From positions 128,368 to 192,367 of the forward strand of contig JADJDU010000004.1 in NCBI GenBank assembly GCA_016702505.1: a DNA stretch of 64,000 nt, in the 5' to 3' direction. The notes beneath the pieces are model-generated. The model had not been told where the DNA came from and made no database searches. It saw only the letters and a program-made list of their open reading frames with translations. The position numbers and the translations under genes are program-made. Within the stretch, counting starts at the first letter, position 1. The number at the start of each line of letters is the position of its first letter. Below, piece after piece: positions 16,393-24,465 of this stretch. This DNA comes from Microthrixaceae bacterium (GTDB lineage: Bacteria; Actinomycetota; Acidimicrobiia; Acidimicrobiales; Iamiaceae).

Positions 16393-16851
16393 ATGGAAAT
16401 ATCCGAGGTGATCGCCCGAGAGCAGATCCGCCACCTGCTCGCCGCCTACACCTGGGCCGGGGACCGTGGCCGGCTCGACGAGCTGGCCGACCTGTTCACG
16501 GTCCACGGCGTCCTCGACGTCGGCGCTCACGGCGACCGGTGGCAGGGTCGAGAAGTCATCCTCGCCGAGCTGGGGGCCGTGGTGGAACGAACCGCCAAGG
16601 CCCAAGGGCCAGACGCCTCTCCAGGACCGGTTCGTCACCACGTCTCGAGTGTCCTCATCCCCGAGGTGGAAGGGGGTAGAGCCCGGGCCAGCTCGTACTT
16701 CGCCGTACACACCGCCATCGGGCTCGACCACTGGGGCCGCTACTTCGACCGCTTGGAACTGGAACTGGGACGCTGGCGGTTCAGCGAACGAATCGTGGTG
16801 GTGGACGGCTCGTCCCCGAACTCCCTGATGGTCCAGAACCCCAGCCGCTAG
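16393..16851 (+). CDS. SnoaL-like (NTF2-fold) protein
   Basis: 152 residues from ATG 16393. The pattern IAREQIRHLLAAYTWAGDRGRLDELADLFTVHGVLDV is the classic first helix and strand of the SnoaL_4 group. Then come GREVILAELGAV, VRHHVSSVLI, ASSYFAVHTAIGLDHWGRYFDRLEL and WRFSERIVVVDG. The fold forms a cone-shaped pocket used by isomerases, dehydratases and binding proteins; the ligand is unknown. It stands 86 bases after larC but no link to nickel is evident. Confidence 0.8.
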   Translation: MEISEVIAREQIRHLLAAYTWAGDRGRLDELADLFTVHGVLDVGAHGDRWQGREVILAELGAVVERTAKAQGPDASPGPVRHHVSSVLIPEVEGGRARASSYFAVHTAIGLDHWGRYFDRLELELGRWRFSERIVVVDGSSPNSLMVQNPSR

Positions 16852-16988
16852 CGAACGGCCACAAACCTCACGCCACCGACCCCTCGGCGGCTAGCCAAAG
16901 GCGCCCCAGGCAAGCCCCCTCAAAGACGACACGGCGGCGAGATGTGACCCGTCCGCCACGGGCGCTTCGCAAGCGGCGTCAGACGTGG

Positions 16989-17711
16989 TCAGCGAGCGAA
17001 CATCATGAGCCACTGTTCGAGGCTCTGAGGCCGGAACACCACATTGCGGCTGCGGGTCTCGGCCATGGTGGCCGAAGGCTTCTCGGAGTAGAGGTGACCG
17101 GGGAACAGCACGGCATCGTCGGGGACCTGGGCCAGGCGCTGGGTGAGGCTGAAGTACATCTGCTCGGGATCGCTGCCCGGAAGGTCGGTGCGGCCACATC
17201 CGTCCAGGAACAACGTGTCGCCCGCCACCAGCCGACCATCGACCAGGAAGCACTGGCTCCCGGGCGTGTGGCCCGGAGTGTGGATCAAGGTGATCGGGAT
17301 CTCGCCCACCATCACGGTGTCACCGCTGTCGTGGCCGACGAGGTGATCGGCGGTGACCCGCGTGGTGCGAGTGATCCAGGGGATCTCGTCAGCCTGGACG
17401 TGGATCGGCACCTGGACCTGGTCGAGAAGCTCGGCGATGCCCACGATCTCGGCCATCCCACCCAGGTTCCCGCCGACGTGATCGGCGTGGAAGTGGGTAC
17501 CGAGGGCACCGACAACCTTCATCCCGTCGGCCTCGGCTACAGCAATGATCCCGGCCGGGTCATAGGCCGGGTCGACGATGACCGCCTCGCCCGTCTCGCG
17601 ATCTCCGATCAGGTAGATGAAGTTGACCATCTGCTGGGCCACCGGGTCGGTCTCGGCCACATCGAGGCCGGCCAGGAGCTGGCGGAAGTAGAGGCGGGAC
17701 GGTTCGGGCAT
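16989..17711 (-). CDS. MBL-fold hydrolase of the glyoxalase II/persulfide dioxygenase type
   Basis: 240 residues. The metal site is complete: THFHADHVGG (HxHxDH), TPGHTPGSQCFLVDGRLVAGDTLF (His and bridging Asp) and FPGHLYS (last His). The opening NFIYLIGDRETGEAVIVDPAYDP is typical of hydroxyacylglutathione-hydrolase-like and sulfur dioxygenase proteins. In actinobacteria, which lack glutathione, the substrate would be another thioester or persulfide, for example of mycothiol; this is inference. The gap 16852-16988 holds nothing obvious. Confidence 0.85.
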   Translation of the reverse strand: MPEPSRLYFRQLLAGLDVAETDPVAQQMVNFIYLIGDRETGEAVIVDPAYDPAGIIAVAEADGMKVVGALGTHFHADHVGGNLGGMAEIVGIAELLDQVQVPIHVQADEIPWITRTTRVTADHLVGHDSGDTVMVGEIPITLIHTPGHTPGSQCFLVDGRLVAGDTLFLDGCGRTDLPGSDPEQMYFSLTQRLAQVPDDAVLFPGHLYSEKPSATMAETRSRNVVFRPQSLEQWLMMFAR

Positions 17712-17778
17712 GGCTAACTCCTGACGGCCGGACCCGCTGATCGTAGGTCCGGACCAACTCGGACAAGCGGCTGCCGGG

Positions 17779-18447
17779 TCAGCCGACCAAGGCGCCGATC
17801 ACGTCCTCTTCGGCTTCAGGGGTGGTAAGCACCAGCACTTCGTCACCGGCCCGTAGCACCGTGTCACCGCGGGGCACGATCACATGGCTGTCCCGCAGAA
17901 CTGCCACCACCGTGGCACTGCGAGGCAGGCCCAGGTTCACGATCTCCTTGTCGTTGGCCGGCGAGTTGTCGGCCAACGTCGCTTCGCACAGTCGGGCCTT
18001 GCCGCCCTCGAAGGACAACAGCCGGACCAGCGTCCCAACCGAGACCGCCTCCTCGACGAGGGCGCTCAACAGGTGCGGAGTAGACACGGACACGTCCACG
18101 CCCCACATCTCGTTGAACATCCACTCGTTCTTAGGGTTGTTGACTCGTGCCACCACCCGCGGCACCGCGAACTCCTGCTTGGCCAGCAGGGAGATGACCA
18201 GGTTGTCCTCGTCGTCTCCCGTGACGGCGGCCACCACATCTGCGGCCTGGACATCGGCTCGGGCGAACTCGGACACCTCGCACGCGTCAGCGGTCACCCA
18301 GCTGATCCCGGGGGACTGGGGTATCGAGGTGGCTTCTGCCACCCGGTCGGCGTCGACCTCCACGATGACGATCTCGTGGCCCGCTTTGGCCAGGTCTTCG
18401 GCAATGAACGTTCCGACGTTGCCCCCGCCGGCGATGACGACCTTCAT
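17779..18447 (-). CDS. TrkA-type potassium channel/transport regulator (CeoC-like)
   Basis: 222 residues: an RCK_N Rossmann domain (MKVVIAGGGNVGTFIAEDLAKAGHEIVIVEVD, with the GxGxxG nucleotide loop), the ligand region VTADACEVSEFARADVQAADVVAAVTGDDEDNLV, then an RCK_C domain (KARLCEATLADNSPANDKEIVNLGLP to VIVPRGDTVLRAGDEVLVLT). It binds NAD(H) or ATP and gates potassium uptake. Its start overlaps the stop of the upstream TrkA gene (ATGA), giving a coupled pair as in the mycobacterial ceoB-ceoC locus. Confidence 0.88.
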   Translation of the reverse strand: MKVVIAGGGNVGTFIAEDLAKAGHEIVIVEVDADRVAEATSIPQSPGISWVTADACEVSEFARADVQAADVVAAVTGDDEDNLVISLLAKQEFAVPRVVARVNNPKNEWMFNEMWGVDVSVSTPHLLSALVEEAVSVGTLVRLLSFEGGKARLCEATLADNSPANDKEIVNLGLPRSATVVAVLRDSHVIVPRGDTVLRAGDEVLVLTTPEAEEDVIGALVG

Positions 18448-19115
18448 CAGTGCCCTCCCTTGACTGGGCCGTTGCCCAAGTGTGCGTCGAAACGCTCGAT
18501 GGAATCTCCGCTGACCATGGCGTGAAGGACGTCGCCGTCCTGAACGATGGTGTCGGGACCGGCGACACTGCCTTCGCCGAGCCTGGTCAACGCCGCCACC
18601 CGGGCGTGACCGGCCAGGTCGATCTCGCCGAGCTTGTGACCGGCCCACTTCGGTGGCACCGGTCGTTCGATGAGGAGGACGTTGGCGCTGGGGTCGATCC
18701 ACTCCGCGTTGGGGCGGTCGGGCATGATCCTTTGCAGCACCCGCTCGGTGGCCCACTCAACCGTGGCGATGGTAGGGATGCCGAGTCGTTCGAAGATCTT
18801 GGCTCGTCGAGGGTCATAGATCCGGGCCACCACCCGGTCGACGCCGAACGTCTCCCGGGCCACGCGGGCCACCAAAATGTTGGAGTTGTCTCCGTTGGTG
18901 ACCGCCGCCAGGGCGCCAGCCTCCTCGATGCCCGCCTCGGTGAGTCGGTCACGGTCGAAGCCGACACCGGTGACGGTGCGACCACCGAAGTCCTCCGACA
19001 ACCGCTCGAAAGCACGGGGCCGCCGGTCTACGACTGCGACGGTATGACCGCTCTCCTCCAGGTTCCGGGCCAAACCGGCCCCGACCCGCCCGCAACCCAC
19101 AACGACTACGTGCAC
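18447..19115 (-). CDS. TrkA-type potassium transport regulator (CeoB-like)
   Basis: 222 residues from GTG 19115, preceded by GAGGTGA 5 bases away; a TTG at 19136 is possible but weaker. An RCK_N domain (VHVVVVGCGRVGAGLARNLEESGHTVAVVD) is followed by AVTNGDNSNILVARVARETFGVDRVVARIYDP and an RCK_C domain with VLLIERPVPPKWAGHKLGEID. It is the first gene of the pair and divergent from the KimA-like permease, separated by 223 bases that hold the permease's structured leader. Confidence 0.88.
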   Translation of the reverse strand: MHVVVVGCGRVGAGLARNLEESGHTVAVVDRRPRAFERLSEDFGGRTVTGVGFDRDRLTEAGIEEAGALAAVTNGDNSNILVARVARETFGVDRVVARIYDPRRAKIFERLGIPTIATVEWATERVLQRIMPDRPNAEWIDPSANVLLIERPVPPKWAGHKLGEIDLAGHARVAALTRLGEGSVAGPDTIVQDGDVLHAMVSGDSIERFDAHLGNGPVKGGH

Positions 19116-19254
19116 CGTGACATCACCTCGGCTCAACCGTCCCGGTTTGGACGGCGCTGGAGCCTACGTCCGTCCATCCAGCGCAGGCCACCGGACCCAC
19201 CACGAACCGGACCCCGGCAAGGCTCGCACCAACTGATGCCCAGGCACTAGACCA

Positions 19255-19330
19255 AGCAGGTTCACGCCCCGGATCCGAGTGCCCGAGAGAGTGCTCGAAC
19301 CGGCCGGGGTCCCTGCTACCTCTCTGAGGT
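19255..19330 (+). promoter_or_regulatory. Structured leader of the KimA-like permease with an SD-masking hairpin
   Basis: A three-part helix can be drawn: AGCAGG (19255-19260) with CCTGCT (19312-19317); CCCCGG (19267-19272) with CCGGGG (19304-19309); and CGAGTGC (19276-19282) with GTGCTCG (19291-19297, two G-U pairs), closing an 8-base loop. Immediately after it ACCTC (19318-19322) pairs with GAGGT (19326-19330), hiding the gene's ribosome binding site. This looks like a translational switch. It does not match the ydaO (c-di-AMP) riboswitch that controls kimA in Bacillus; no known class recognised. Confidence 0.4.
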
Positions 19331-19338
19331 GCGACGGC

Positions 19339-21204
19339 ATGGCATCAGCGTTCAAACGGCTTCTGGTGGGGAAGCCCCTCGCCAGCAGCGAGGAACAACA
19401 CCAACGGTTGGGCAAACCCACGGCCCTGGCCGTATTCGCGTCGGATGCCGTCTCCTCCACCGCGTACGCCGGCGAGGAGATGCTCCTCGTCTTGTTGATG
19501 GCGGTCACGTTCCCCAACTCCCACCACTATCTGGTGCCCATCGCCATTGCTGCGGTGGTGCTGCTGGTCCTGGTCGGCTCGAGCTACGTGCAAACGATCC
19601 ACGCCTACCCCGACGGTGGCGGCGCCTACGTGGTCAGCCGGGAGAACATCAGTCCCCTGGCCTCACTGGTGGCCGGGGCGTCACTCCTGGTCGACTACAC
19701 GCTCACGGTGGCGGTTTCGATCTCGTCGGGCGTGATGGCCATCGGCTCGGCCTTCGACTTCAACGACGACATCACTTTGCGGGTCGGCCTGGCCTTGTTC
19801 TTCGTGACGATGATGGCAGTCGGCAACCTGCGGGGCCTGAAGGAGTCAGGGAAGGTGTTCGCCATCCCCACGTACTTCTACGTGGCGTCGCTGGCGGTGT
19901 TCTTGGGTACCGGCTTCTTCAAGCTGTTCACCGGTGACCTGACCGAGGTCGAAGGCACCAAGGAGTTGGCGCACCACTTCGCCGAGAACCACGAACTGAT
20001 GACCAGCGCAACACTGTTCGTGATCCTGCGGGCGTTCAGCTCCGGCGCCGTCGTCCTGTCCGGTGTGGAAGCCATCTCCAACGGTGTCCCGGCGTTTCGC
20101 AAGCCCGAGTCCCGCAACGCCTCACAGACCCTCGCGATGATGGCTGGCATCCTCGCCGTCGGCTTCTTGGGCCTGTCGGTACTGGCCCAACACCTCAAGC
20201 CGGTGGTGGACGAAGGCGGCGAGACGATCATGTCCCAGATGGGCGGTGCCGTGTTCGGTACCGGAAGCATCCTCTACTACTGCCTCCAGTTCGGGACGTT
20301 CGCGATCTTGATCATGGCGGCCAACACCGCCTACGCCGACTTCCCACGGCTCAGTTCCCTGATCGCTCGTGACGGATATCTGCCCCGTCAGCTCGCCAAC
20401 CGAGGCGACCGACTGGTCTTCTCCAACGGCGTACTGGTCCTTTCAGGCATGGCCGCGCTCCTGATCGTGGTGTTCCAAGCCCAGGTGTCAGCCCTCATCC
20501 CGCTCTACGCCGTGGGTGTGTTCACCGGATTCACCCTCAGCCAGTTCGGGATGATCCGCCACCACCTCGCCCTCAAGGAACCAAAGTGGCGTCGCGGCCT
20601 CGCCATCAACGCCCTCGGCTGTGTGGCCACCACCGTGGTGTTGGCCGTGGTCATCTACTCCAAGTTCACCATCGGGGCCTGGATCCCGGTGGTGGTGATC
20701 CCGCTCATCGTGTGGGGGCTTCGCACCATCAAGGCCCACTACGTCGACATGGATGCCCGCATGGCCGCGGCTCCGCTCGAGAAGGTGAGCCGCCGCACCA
20801 ACACCGTCGTCGTGTTGGTCGGACGGGTCACGAAGGGATCACTCACCGCGCTCGCCTACGCCCGGTCGCTCAACCCCGACAAGTTGGTGGCGGTGACGGT
20901 GGTGTCGAACCCCGAGGAGCAGGAACGGATCAACTCCCAGTGGGAGGAACACGACATCCCTGTCGACTTGGTGTCGCTCTACTCGCCGTACCGGGAACTG
21001 TCCCGGCCCATCATCCGCTACATCGACGACCTCGACTCTCAGACCGTCGACGACTTCGTGACCGTGGTCGTGCCCGAGTTCACGCTCGAGAAGCGGTGGC
21101 ATCAACTCCTGCACAACCAGAGCGCCTTGATCTTGCGAACCCGCCTTAGAGGCCGGCCCAACACCATCGTGACCAGCGTTCCGTTCCACGTCGATCCGGT
21201 CTAG
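19339..21204 (+). CDS. KimA-like APC-superfamily potassium/amino-acid permease
   Basis: 621 residues from ATG 19339 (GAGGTG 8 bases before). About 12 transmembrane helices fill residues 30-480. The first contains the APC core AVFASDAVSSTAYAGEEML, then TIHAYPDGGGAYVVSRENI, AFSSGAVVLSGVEAISNGVPAFR, and MAANTAYADFPRLSSLIARDGYLPRQ. A soluble C-terminal domain of about 130 residues (VVVLVGRVTKGSLTALAYARSL) resembles a universal-stress fold. This layout matches KimA, the proton-coupled K+ importer, and the gene adjoins two TrkA proteins, which supports potassium as substrate. M. tuberculosis has the same neighbourhood (Rv2690c-Rv2694c). Confidence 0.8.
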   Translation: MASAFKRLLVGKPLASSEEQHQRLGKPTALAVFASDAVSSTAYAGEEMLLVLLMAVTFPNSHHYLVPIAIAAVVLLVLVGSSYVQTIHAYPDGGGAYVVSRENISPLASLVAGASLLVDYTLTVAVSISSGVMAIGSAFDFNDDITLRVGLALFFVTMMAVGNLRGLKESGKVFAIPTYFYVASLAVFLGTGFFKLFTGDLTEVEGTKELAHHFAENHELMTSATLFVILRAFSSGAVVLSGVEAISNGVPAFRKPESRNASQTLAMMAGILAVGFLGLSVLAQHLKPVVDEGGETIMSQMGGAVFGTGSILYYCLQFGTFAILIMAANTAYADFPRLSSLIARDGYLPRQLANRGDRLVFSNGVLVLSGMAALLIVVFQAQVSALIPLYAVGVFTGFTLSQFGMIRHHLALKEPKWRRGLAINALGCVATTVVLAVVIYSKFTIGAWIPVVVIPLIVWGLRTIKAHYVDMDARMAAAPLEKVSRRTNTVVVLVGRVTKGSLTALAYARSLNPDKLVAVTVVSNPEEQERINSQWEEHDIPVDLVSLYSPYRELSRPIIRYIDDLDSQTVDDFVTVVVPEFTLEKRWHQLLHNQSALILRTRLRGRPNTIVTSVPFHVDPV

Positions 21205-21313
21205 AAAGCGCGCCGACCCACGCGCCCGGCTCCAGGGGCGTCGAGCCATGGCAACCACTAGGGGGCCGAGGGTGGCATTGCACGGGGCGTGACGGTCTGG
21301 AAGGGTGGTCGCC

Positions 21314-21664
21314 GTGCTGAAGGGGCTGCGCCGCAAGATCAACGAGTCGATCGACGAGATCGAGGAGCAGCGTCTGGCCGGCCGGGTCGCCGACTTCGCG
21401 CTCACGCCGATCGCCGAGGCCCCGTTGCGCGTCCGCATCACCATCGCCGGTGAGGTCCAGAGCGTGCAGGTGGTCCCCCACCTCGGGTCACCGTCGTTGG
21501 AGATAACCGTCAGCGACGGCAGCGGGCGCGCCGCCGCGGTCTTCACCGGTCGTCGACGGCTGGGCGGCGTCGACTGCGGTCGTAGGGTCCTCCTGGAGGG
21601 CGTGGCCCGCCAGGACCGGGGACGCCTGCTCGTGGTGAACCCGGCCTACACCATCGTCGAGTAG
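21314..21664 (+). CDS. OB-fold nucleic-acid-binding-type protein
   Basis: 116 residues from GTG 21314, which has GGAAGGG 8 bases before it. A short helix (LKGLRRKINESIDEIEEQRL) leads into a five-stranded OB fold: LRVRITIAGEVQSVQVVP, LEITVSDGSGRAAAVFTGRRRLGG, RRVLLEGVARQDRGRLLVVNPAYTIVE. In mycobacteria the orthologue (Rv2694c type) lies in the same potassium cluster. Its partner is not known. Confidence 0.8.
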   Translation: MLKGLRRKINESIDEIEEQRLAGRVADFALTPIAEAPLRVRITIAGEVQSVQVVPHLGSPSLEITVSDGSGRAAAVFTGRRRLGGVDCGRRVLLEGVARQDRGRLLVVNPAYTIVE

Positions 21665-21701
21665 CCCGTAACCAGGAATCCCGGGGTCAGTTCAGGCACC
21701 G

Positions 21702-22124
21702 TCAGGGACCGGTCAGGGCCCGGTCGACCTGACCGGCCAAAAGGTCCACTACGGCCGGATCGGCACCGAACGCTTCGAGAAGGCGGACCTGCACACCCGG
21801 GAACTGCTCGGCGGCGTCGGCCACCAATTGGGGGATGTCGAGCTCCTGATGGCGACCGGGGTGAAGGAAGTGGGGCAATACCGCCACCACCGTGGCTCCC
21901 TGGGCCGCGGCCGCGGCGATGGCGTCTCCGATCGAGGGGCGGGCGAGCTCCATGAAGGCGCCGATCACGGTCGGGGTGATGCGCTGGTCGAGTGAGCTGG
22001 CCAGGTCGAGGTGAGCCTGGTTGGCGGTGGCCGCCCGGCTGCCGTGGGCGACCAACACCACCACCGTCGAGGTCAGCAACGCCGGAACGGTGGTTGCCCC
22101 GACATCGGGTGGCTCAGGGTTCAC
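21702..22124 (-). CDS. Sirohydrochlorin chelatase-like protein (CbiX)
   Basis: 140 residues from GTG 22124, a single-domain CbiX. Metal-binding signatures are VLVAHGSRAA (His), and VAVLPHFLHPGRHQELDIPQLV (second His pair). It inserts Fe or Co into sirohydrochlorin for siroheme or cobalamin. Half-length chelatases like this dimerise, or pair with a second domain. It follows gluQ by 9 bases on the same strand, probably co-transcribed. Confidence 0.85.
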   Translation of the reverse strand: MNPEPPDVGATTVPALLTSTVVVLVAHGSRAATANQAHLDLASSLDQRITPTVIGAFMELARPSIGDAIAAAAAQGATVVAVLPHFLHPGRHQELDIPQLVADAAEQFPGVQVRLLEAFGADPAVVDLLAGQVDRALTGP

Positions 22125-22133
22125 AAGGTCACG

Positions 22134-23051
22134 CTAGGAGGTGTGACGCGGGTCGAGCACCCAGGCCGTGGCCGGGACGAGGGCGGGATGGAACCGCTCG
22201 ACCAGGTCCTCGACGCCGACCCACTCTCCGGGCAGGGCAAGTCCCAGGCTCACGGCCATGATCTGAAGCACATCGGCCGACGACACTCCCAGGTCGGCCA
22301 GCTCGGGAAGGGTGACGGCACCATCGCGCTTTGCCAGCCTCTGACCGGTGGGACCGAGAACCAGGGGAACGTGGGCCCATCGAGGTCGGGCGACACCGAG
22401 CAGGTCGGCCAGGTGGGCCTGGCGCGGGGTGGACGAAGCCAGGTCGTCACCTCGCACCACCTGGTCGACTCCCTGGGCGGCGTCGTCCACCACCACGGCC
22501 AGGTTGTAGGCGGGCACGCCGTCGTTTCGGCGCAGAACCACGTCGTCTACAACAGCGGAGATCTTTCCCAGCAGCTCGTCCTCCACCGTGACTCGCCCCA
22601 CATCGGTTCGAAGTCGGAGCGCGGGCGGGCGGCCGGAAGCCTGGTGGAGGGCGATCTGTGCCGAGGTCAAGGTCCGACAGGTTCCGGGGTAGGCGCCGTC
22701 GGGGGCTGCCCCATCGTGGGGCGCCGACGCGGCGTCTCGGATCTCTCGGCGGGTGCAGTAACAGGGATATGTGAGTCCGGCCGTTTCCAGCTTGGCGATG
22801 GCGGCCTCGTACCGCTCGAAGCGTTCGCTCTGGCGCACGACCGGGCCGTCCCAGTCCAGGCCAAGCGAGGCGAGGTCGGCGAGCTGAGCGGCCTCGTGGT
22901 CGCGGCTGGACTGGACCCGGTCCAGATCTTCCATCCGAACCAGGAACGACCCGCCCTCGCTACGGGCGAAGAGCCAGGCCAGCAGGGCGGTCCGCAGGTT
23001 TCCCACGTGCAGCCGGCCGGTCGGGCTGGGAGCGAACCGGCCGGTGGTCAC
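22134..23051 (-). CDS. gluQ: Glutamyl-Q tRNA(Asp) synthetase
   Basis: 305 residues, a GluRS catalytic domain lacking the anticodon-binding half, so GluQ-RS, which charges glutamate onto queuosine of tRNA-Asp. Motifs: RFAPSPTGRLHVGNLRTAL (HIGH-type HVGN), MEDLDRVQ, a zinc set CYCTRREI...YPGTC, VVRGDDLASSTPRQ, and the KMSKS equivalent AKRDGAVTL. A truncated full GluRS is unlikely because the C-terminus closes normally after the Rossmann core. Confidence 0.88.
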   Translation of the reverse strand: MTTGRFAPSPTGRLHVGNLRTALLAWLFARSEGGSFLVRMEDLDRVQSSRDHEAAQLADLASLGLDWDGPVVRQSERFERYEAAIAKLETAGLTYPCYCTRREIRDAASAPHDGAAPDGAYPGTCRTLTSAQIALHQASGRPPALRLRTDVGRVTVEDELLGKISAVVDDVVLRRNDGVPAYNLAVVVDDAAQGVDQVVRGDDLASSTPRQAHLADLLGVARPRWAHVPLVLGPTGQRLAKRDGAVTLPELADLGVSSADVLQIMAVSLGLALPGEWVGVEDLVERFHPALVPATAWVLDPRHTS

Positions 23052-23102
23052 GCTCCGAACCTAGATCGCTCCGGCCCGATCAGGTGGATCGGCCCGCTGG
23101 GT

Positions 23103-24344
23103 TCAGGCGATGGCGCCCGACTCCCGCAGTTCGATGATGCGGGACTGGTCCAGCCCCAGTTCATCGGCCAGGACAGCGTCGGTGTGCTCCCCCAGCCATG
23201 GCACCCTGGTCTCGGGGCCTTCGGCCACCTCGGACAGCTTGACCGGGTTACCTGGGACCAAGACGGGCTGGGTCTCATCGTCGGTGCGGGGTACCTCCAC
23301 CAACATGTTGCGGGCCGCTACATGCTCGTCTCGGACGACCTCTTCGTCGGAGAAGCACGGCCCGGCCGCTACACCCAGCGCGGCCAGGTCATCGCAGGCC
23401 TGCACCTTTGTGCGCGTCGACGCCCATCCCTCGATGGCGGGGCGCAAGACGGTGTCGAGGTTGTCGATCCAGCCCTGACGCTCGGCGAAGCGAGGATCGT
23501 CGACCCATTCGGGATGTCCGATGGCCTCGACCAGCTTGGCGAAGTGGTTCTCACGACCGACCTGGATGATGAACCAGCCGTCGGCGGCCCGGAATCCGTG
23601 CATGATCAGCGGTCCCAGGTCTCCGTTGCGCAGGCCCATCGACCAGAAGTTGGGGACGATGTCGGTGATGGCAACCAGCGCGTCGAGCATGGCGATGTCG
23701 ACCTTCTGCCCCCGACCGGTGGTGTCACGGTGGCGGAGGGCGGCCAACACGCCGATCACCGCGAACAGTCCTGATCCGATGTCGCCCAGTCCACCCATGG
23801 GCGCTACCAACGGGGGCTCGTCGCCTTGACGCTTGAACTCGTAGATGCCAGACATCGCCTCGGCGATCGGGGCGTAGGCGGGCCAGCGGTCATAGGGCGA
23901 GCCGGTGGAACCGAATCCCGACACCGACAGGTAGACGGCCCGGGGAGCAACCGCAGAGATGTCCTCGTACCCGAGGCCGAGGCGGTCGAGGGTGCCGGCC
24001 TTGAAGTTCTCGGCCACCACATCGAACTTCTGGGCCAGGTCCAGGATCACCTGGCGGCCGTCGGGGTGCTTGAGGTCGACACAGATCGAGCGCTTGTCCA
24101 GGTTGTTGCGCAGGAACGTGGCCCCGACCCGGCGCCCCTCAGGGTCGGTCATGGCTGGCAGAGAGGCCCGCCCGGAGTCGCCGCCCTTGGGGTGTTCGAC
24201 CTTGACCACCTCGGCCCCGAGGCGGGCCAACAGTTGGGTGGCGTAGGGCAGCGACTGCATCTGCTCGAGGGCCAACACCCGGATCCCGTCCAACGGCTTG
24301 CCGTTGCCGGCCGCGGCCTGGTTGGCAATGTCTCCAAGCTTCAT
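23103..24344 (-). CDS. CaiB/BaiF-type CoA transferase
   Basis: 413 residues, class III CoA transferase. Recognisable blocks: PLDGIRVLALEQMQSLPYATQLLARLGAEVVKVEHPKGGD, NLDKRSICVDLKHPDGRQVI, YLSVSGFGSTGSPYDRWPAYAPIAEAMSGI and MGGLGDIGSGLFAVIGVLAALRHRDTTGRGQ. It moves CoA between carboxylic acids; the donor and acceptor cannot be told. A TetR-type palindrome lies 44 bases upstream of the start, suggesting substrate-responsive repression. Confidence 0.88.
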   Translation of the reverse strand: MKLGDIANQAAAGNGKPLDGIRVLALEQMQSLPYATQLLARLGAEVVKVEHPKGGDSGRASLPAMTDPEGRRVGATFLRNNLDKRSICVDLKHPDGRQVILDLAQKFDVVAENFKAGTLDRLGLGYEDISAVAPRAVYLSVSGFGSTGSPYDRWPAYAPIAEAMSGIYEFKRQGDEPPLVAPMGGLGDIGSGLFAVIGVLAALRHRDTTGRGQKVDIAMLDALVAITDIVPNFWSMGLRNGDLGPLIMHGFRAADGWFIIQVGRENHFAKLVEAIGHPEWVDDPRFAERQGWIDNLDTVLRPAIEGWASTRTKVQACDDLAALGVAAGPCFSDEEVVRDEHVAARNMLVEVPRTDDETQPVLVPGNPVKLSEVAEGPETRVPWLGEHTDAVLADELGLDQSRIIELRESGAIA

Positions 24345-24387
24345 TTGCCCTGCTCCGTTCCGGGTCCCAGCTCGTCAACGCTGAAGG

Positions 24388-24406
24388 ATCTGACGAGCCG
24401 TCAGAT
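24388..24406. promoter_or_regulatory. Operator-like palindrome ATCTGACG-N3-CGTCAGAT
   Basis: A perfect 8+8 inverted repeat with spacer AGC, 44 bases before the CoA transferase start. Its core TGACG-N3-CGTCA occurs again at 30945-30957 before the HMG-CoA-synthase-like gene. Size and symmetry are those of TetR-family operators; the regulator is not in the window. Confidence 0.6.
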
Positions 24407-24465
24407 TAGAGGCATCCAGTTCGGGATCGAACAACGCAGGCGACCCTTTCATCGACAGACCGGGG

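Noticed and set aside
19140..19254. Divergent promoter sequences between TrkA and the KimA-like gene
   Set aside because: No convincing -35/-10 pair could be told apart from the high-GC background.
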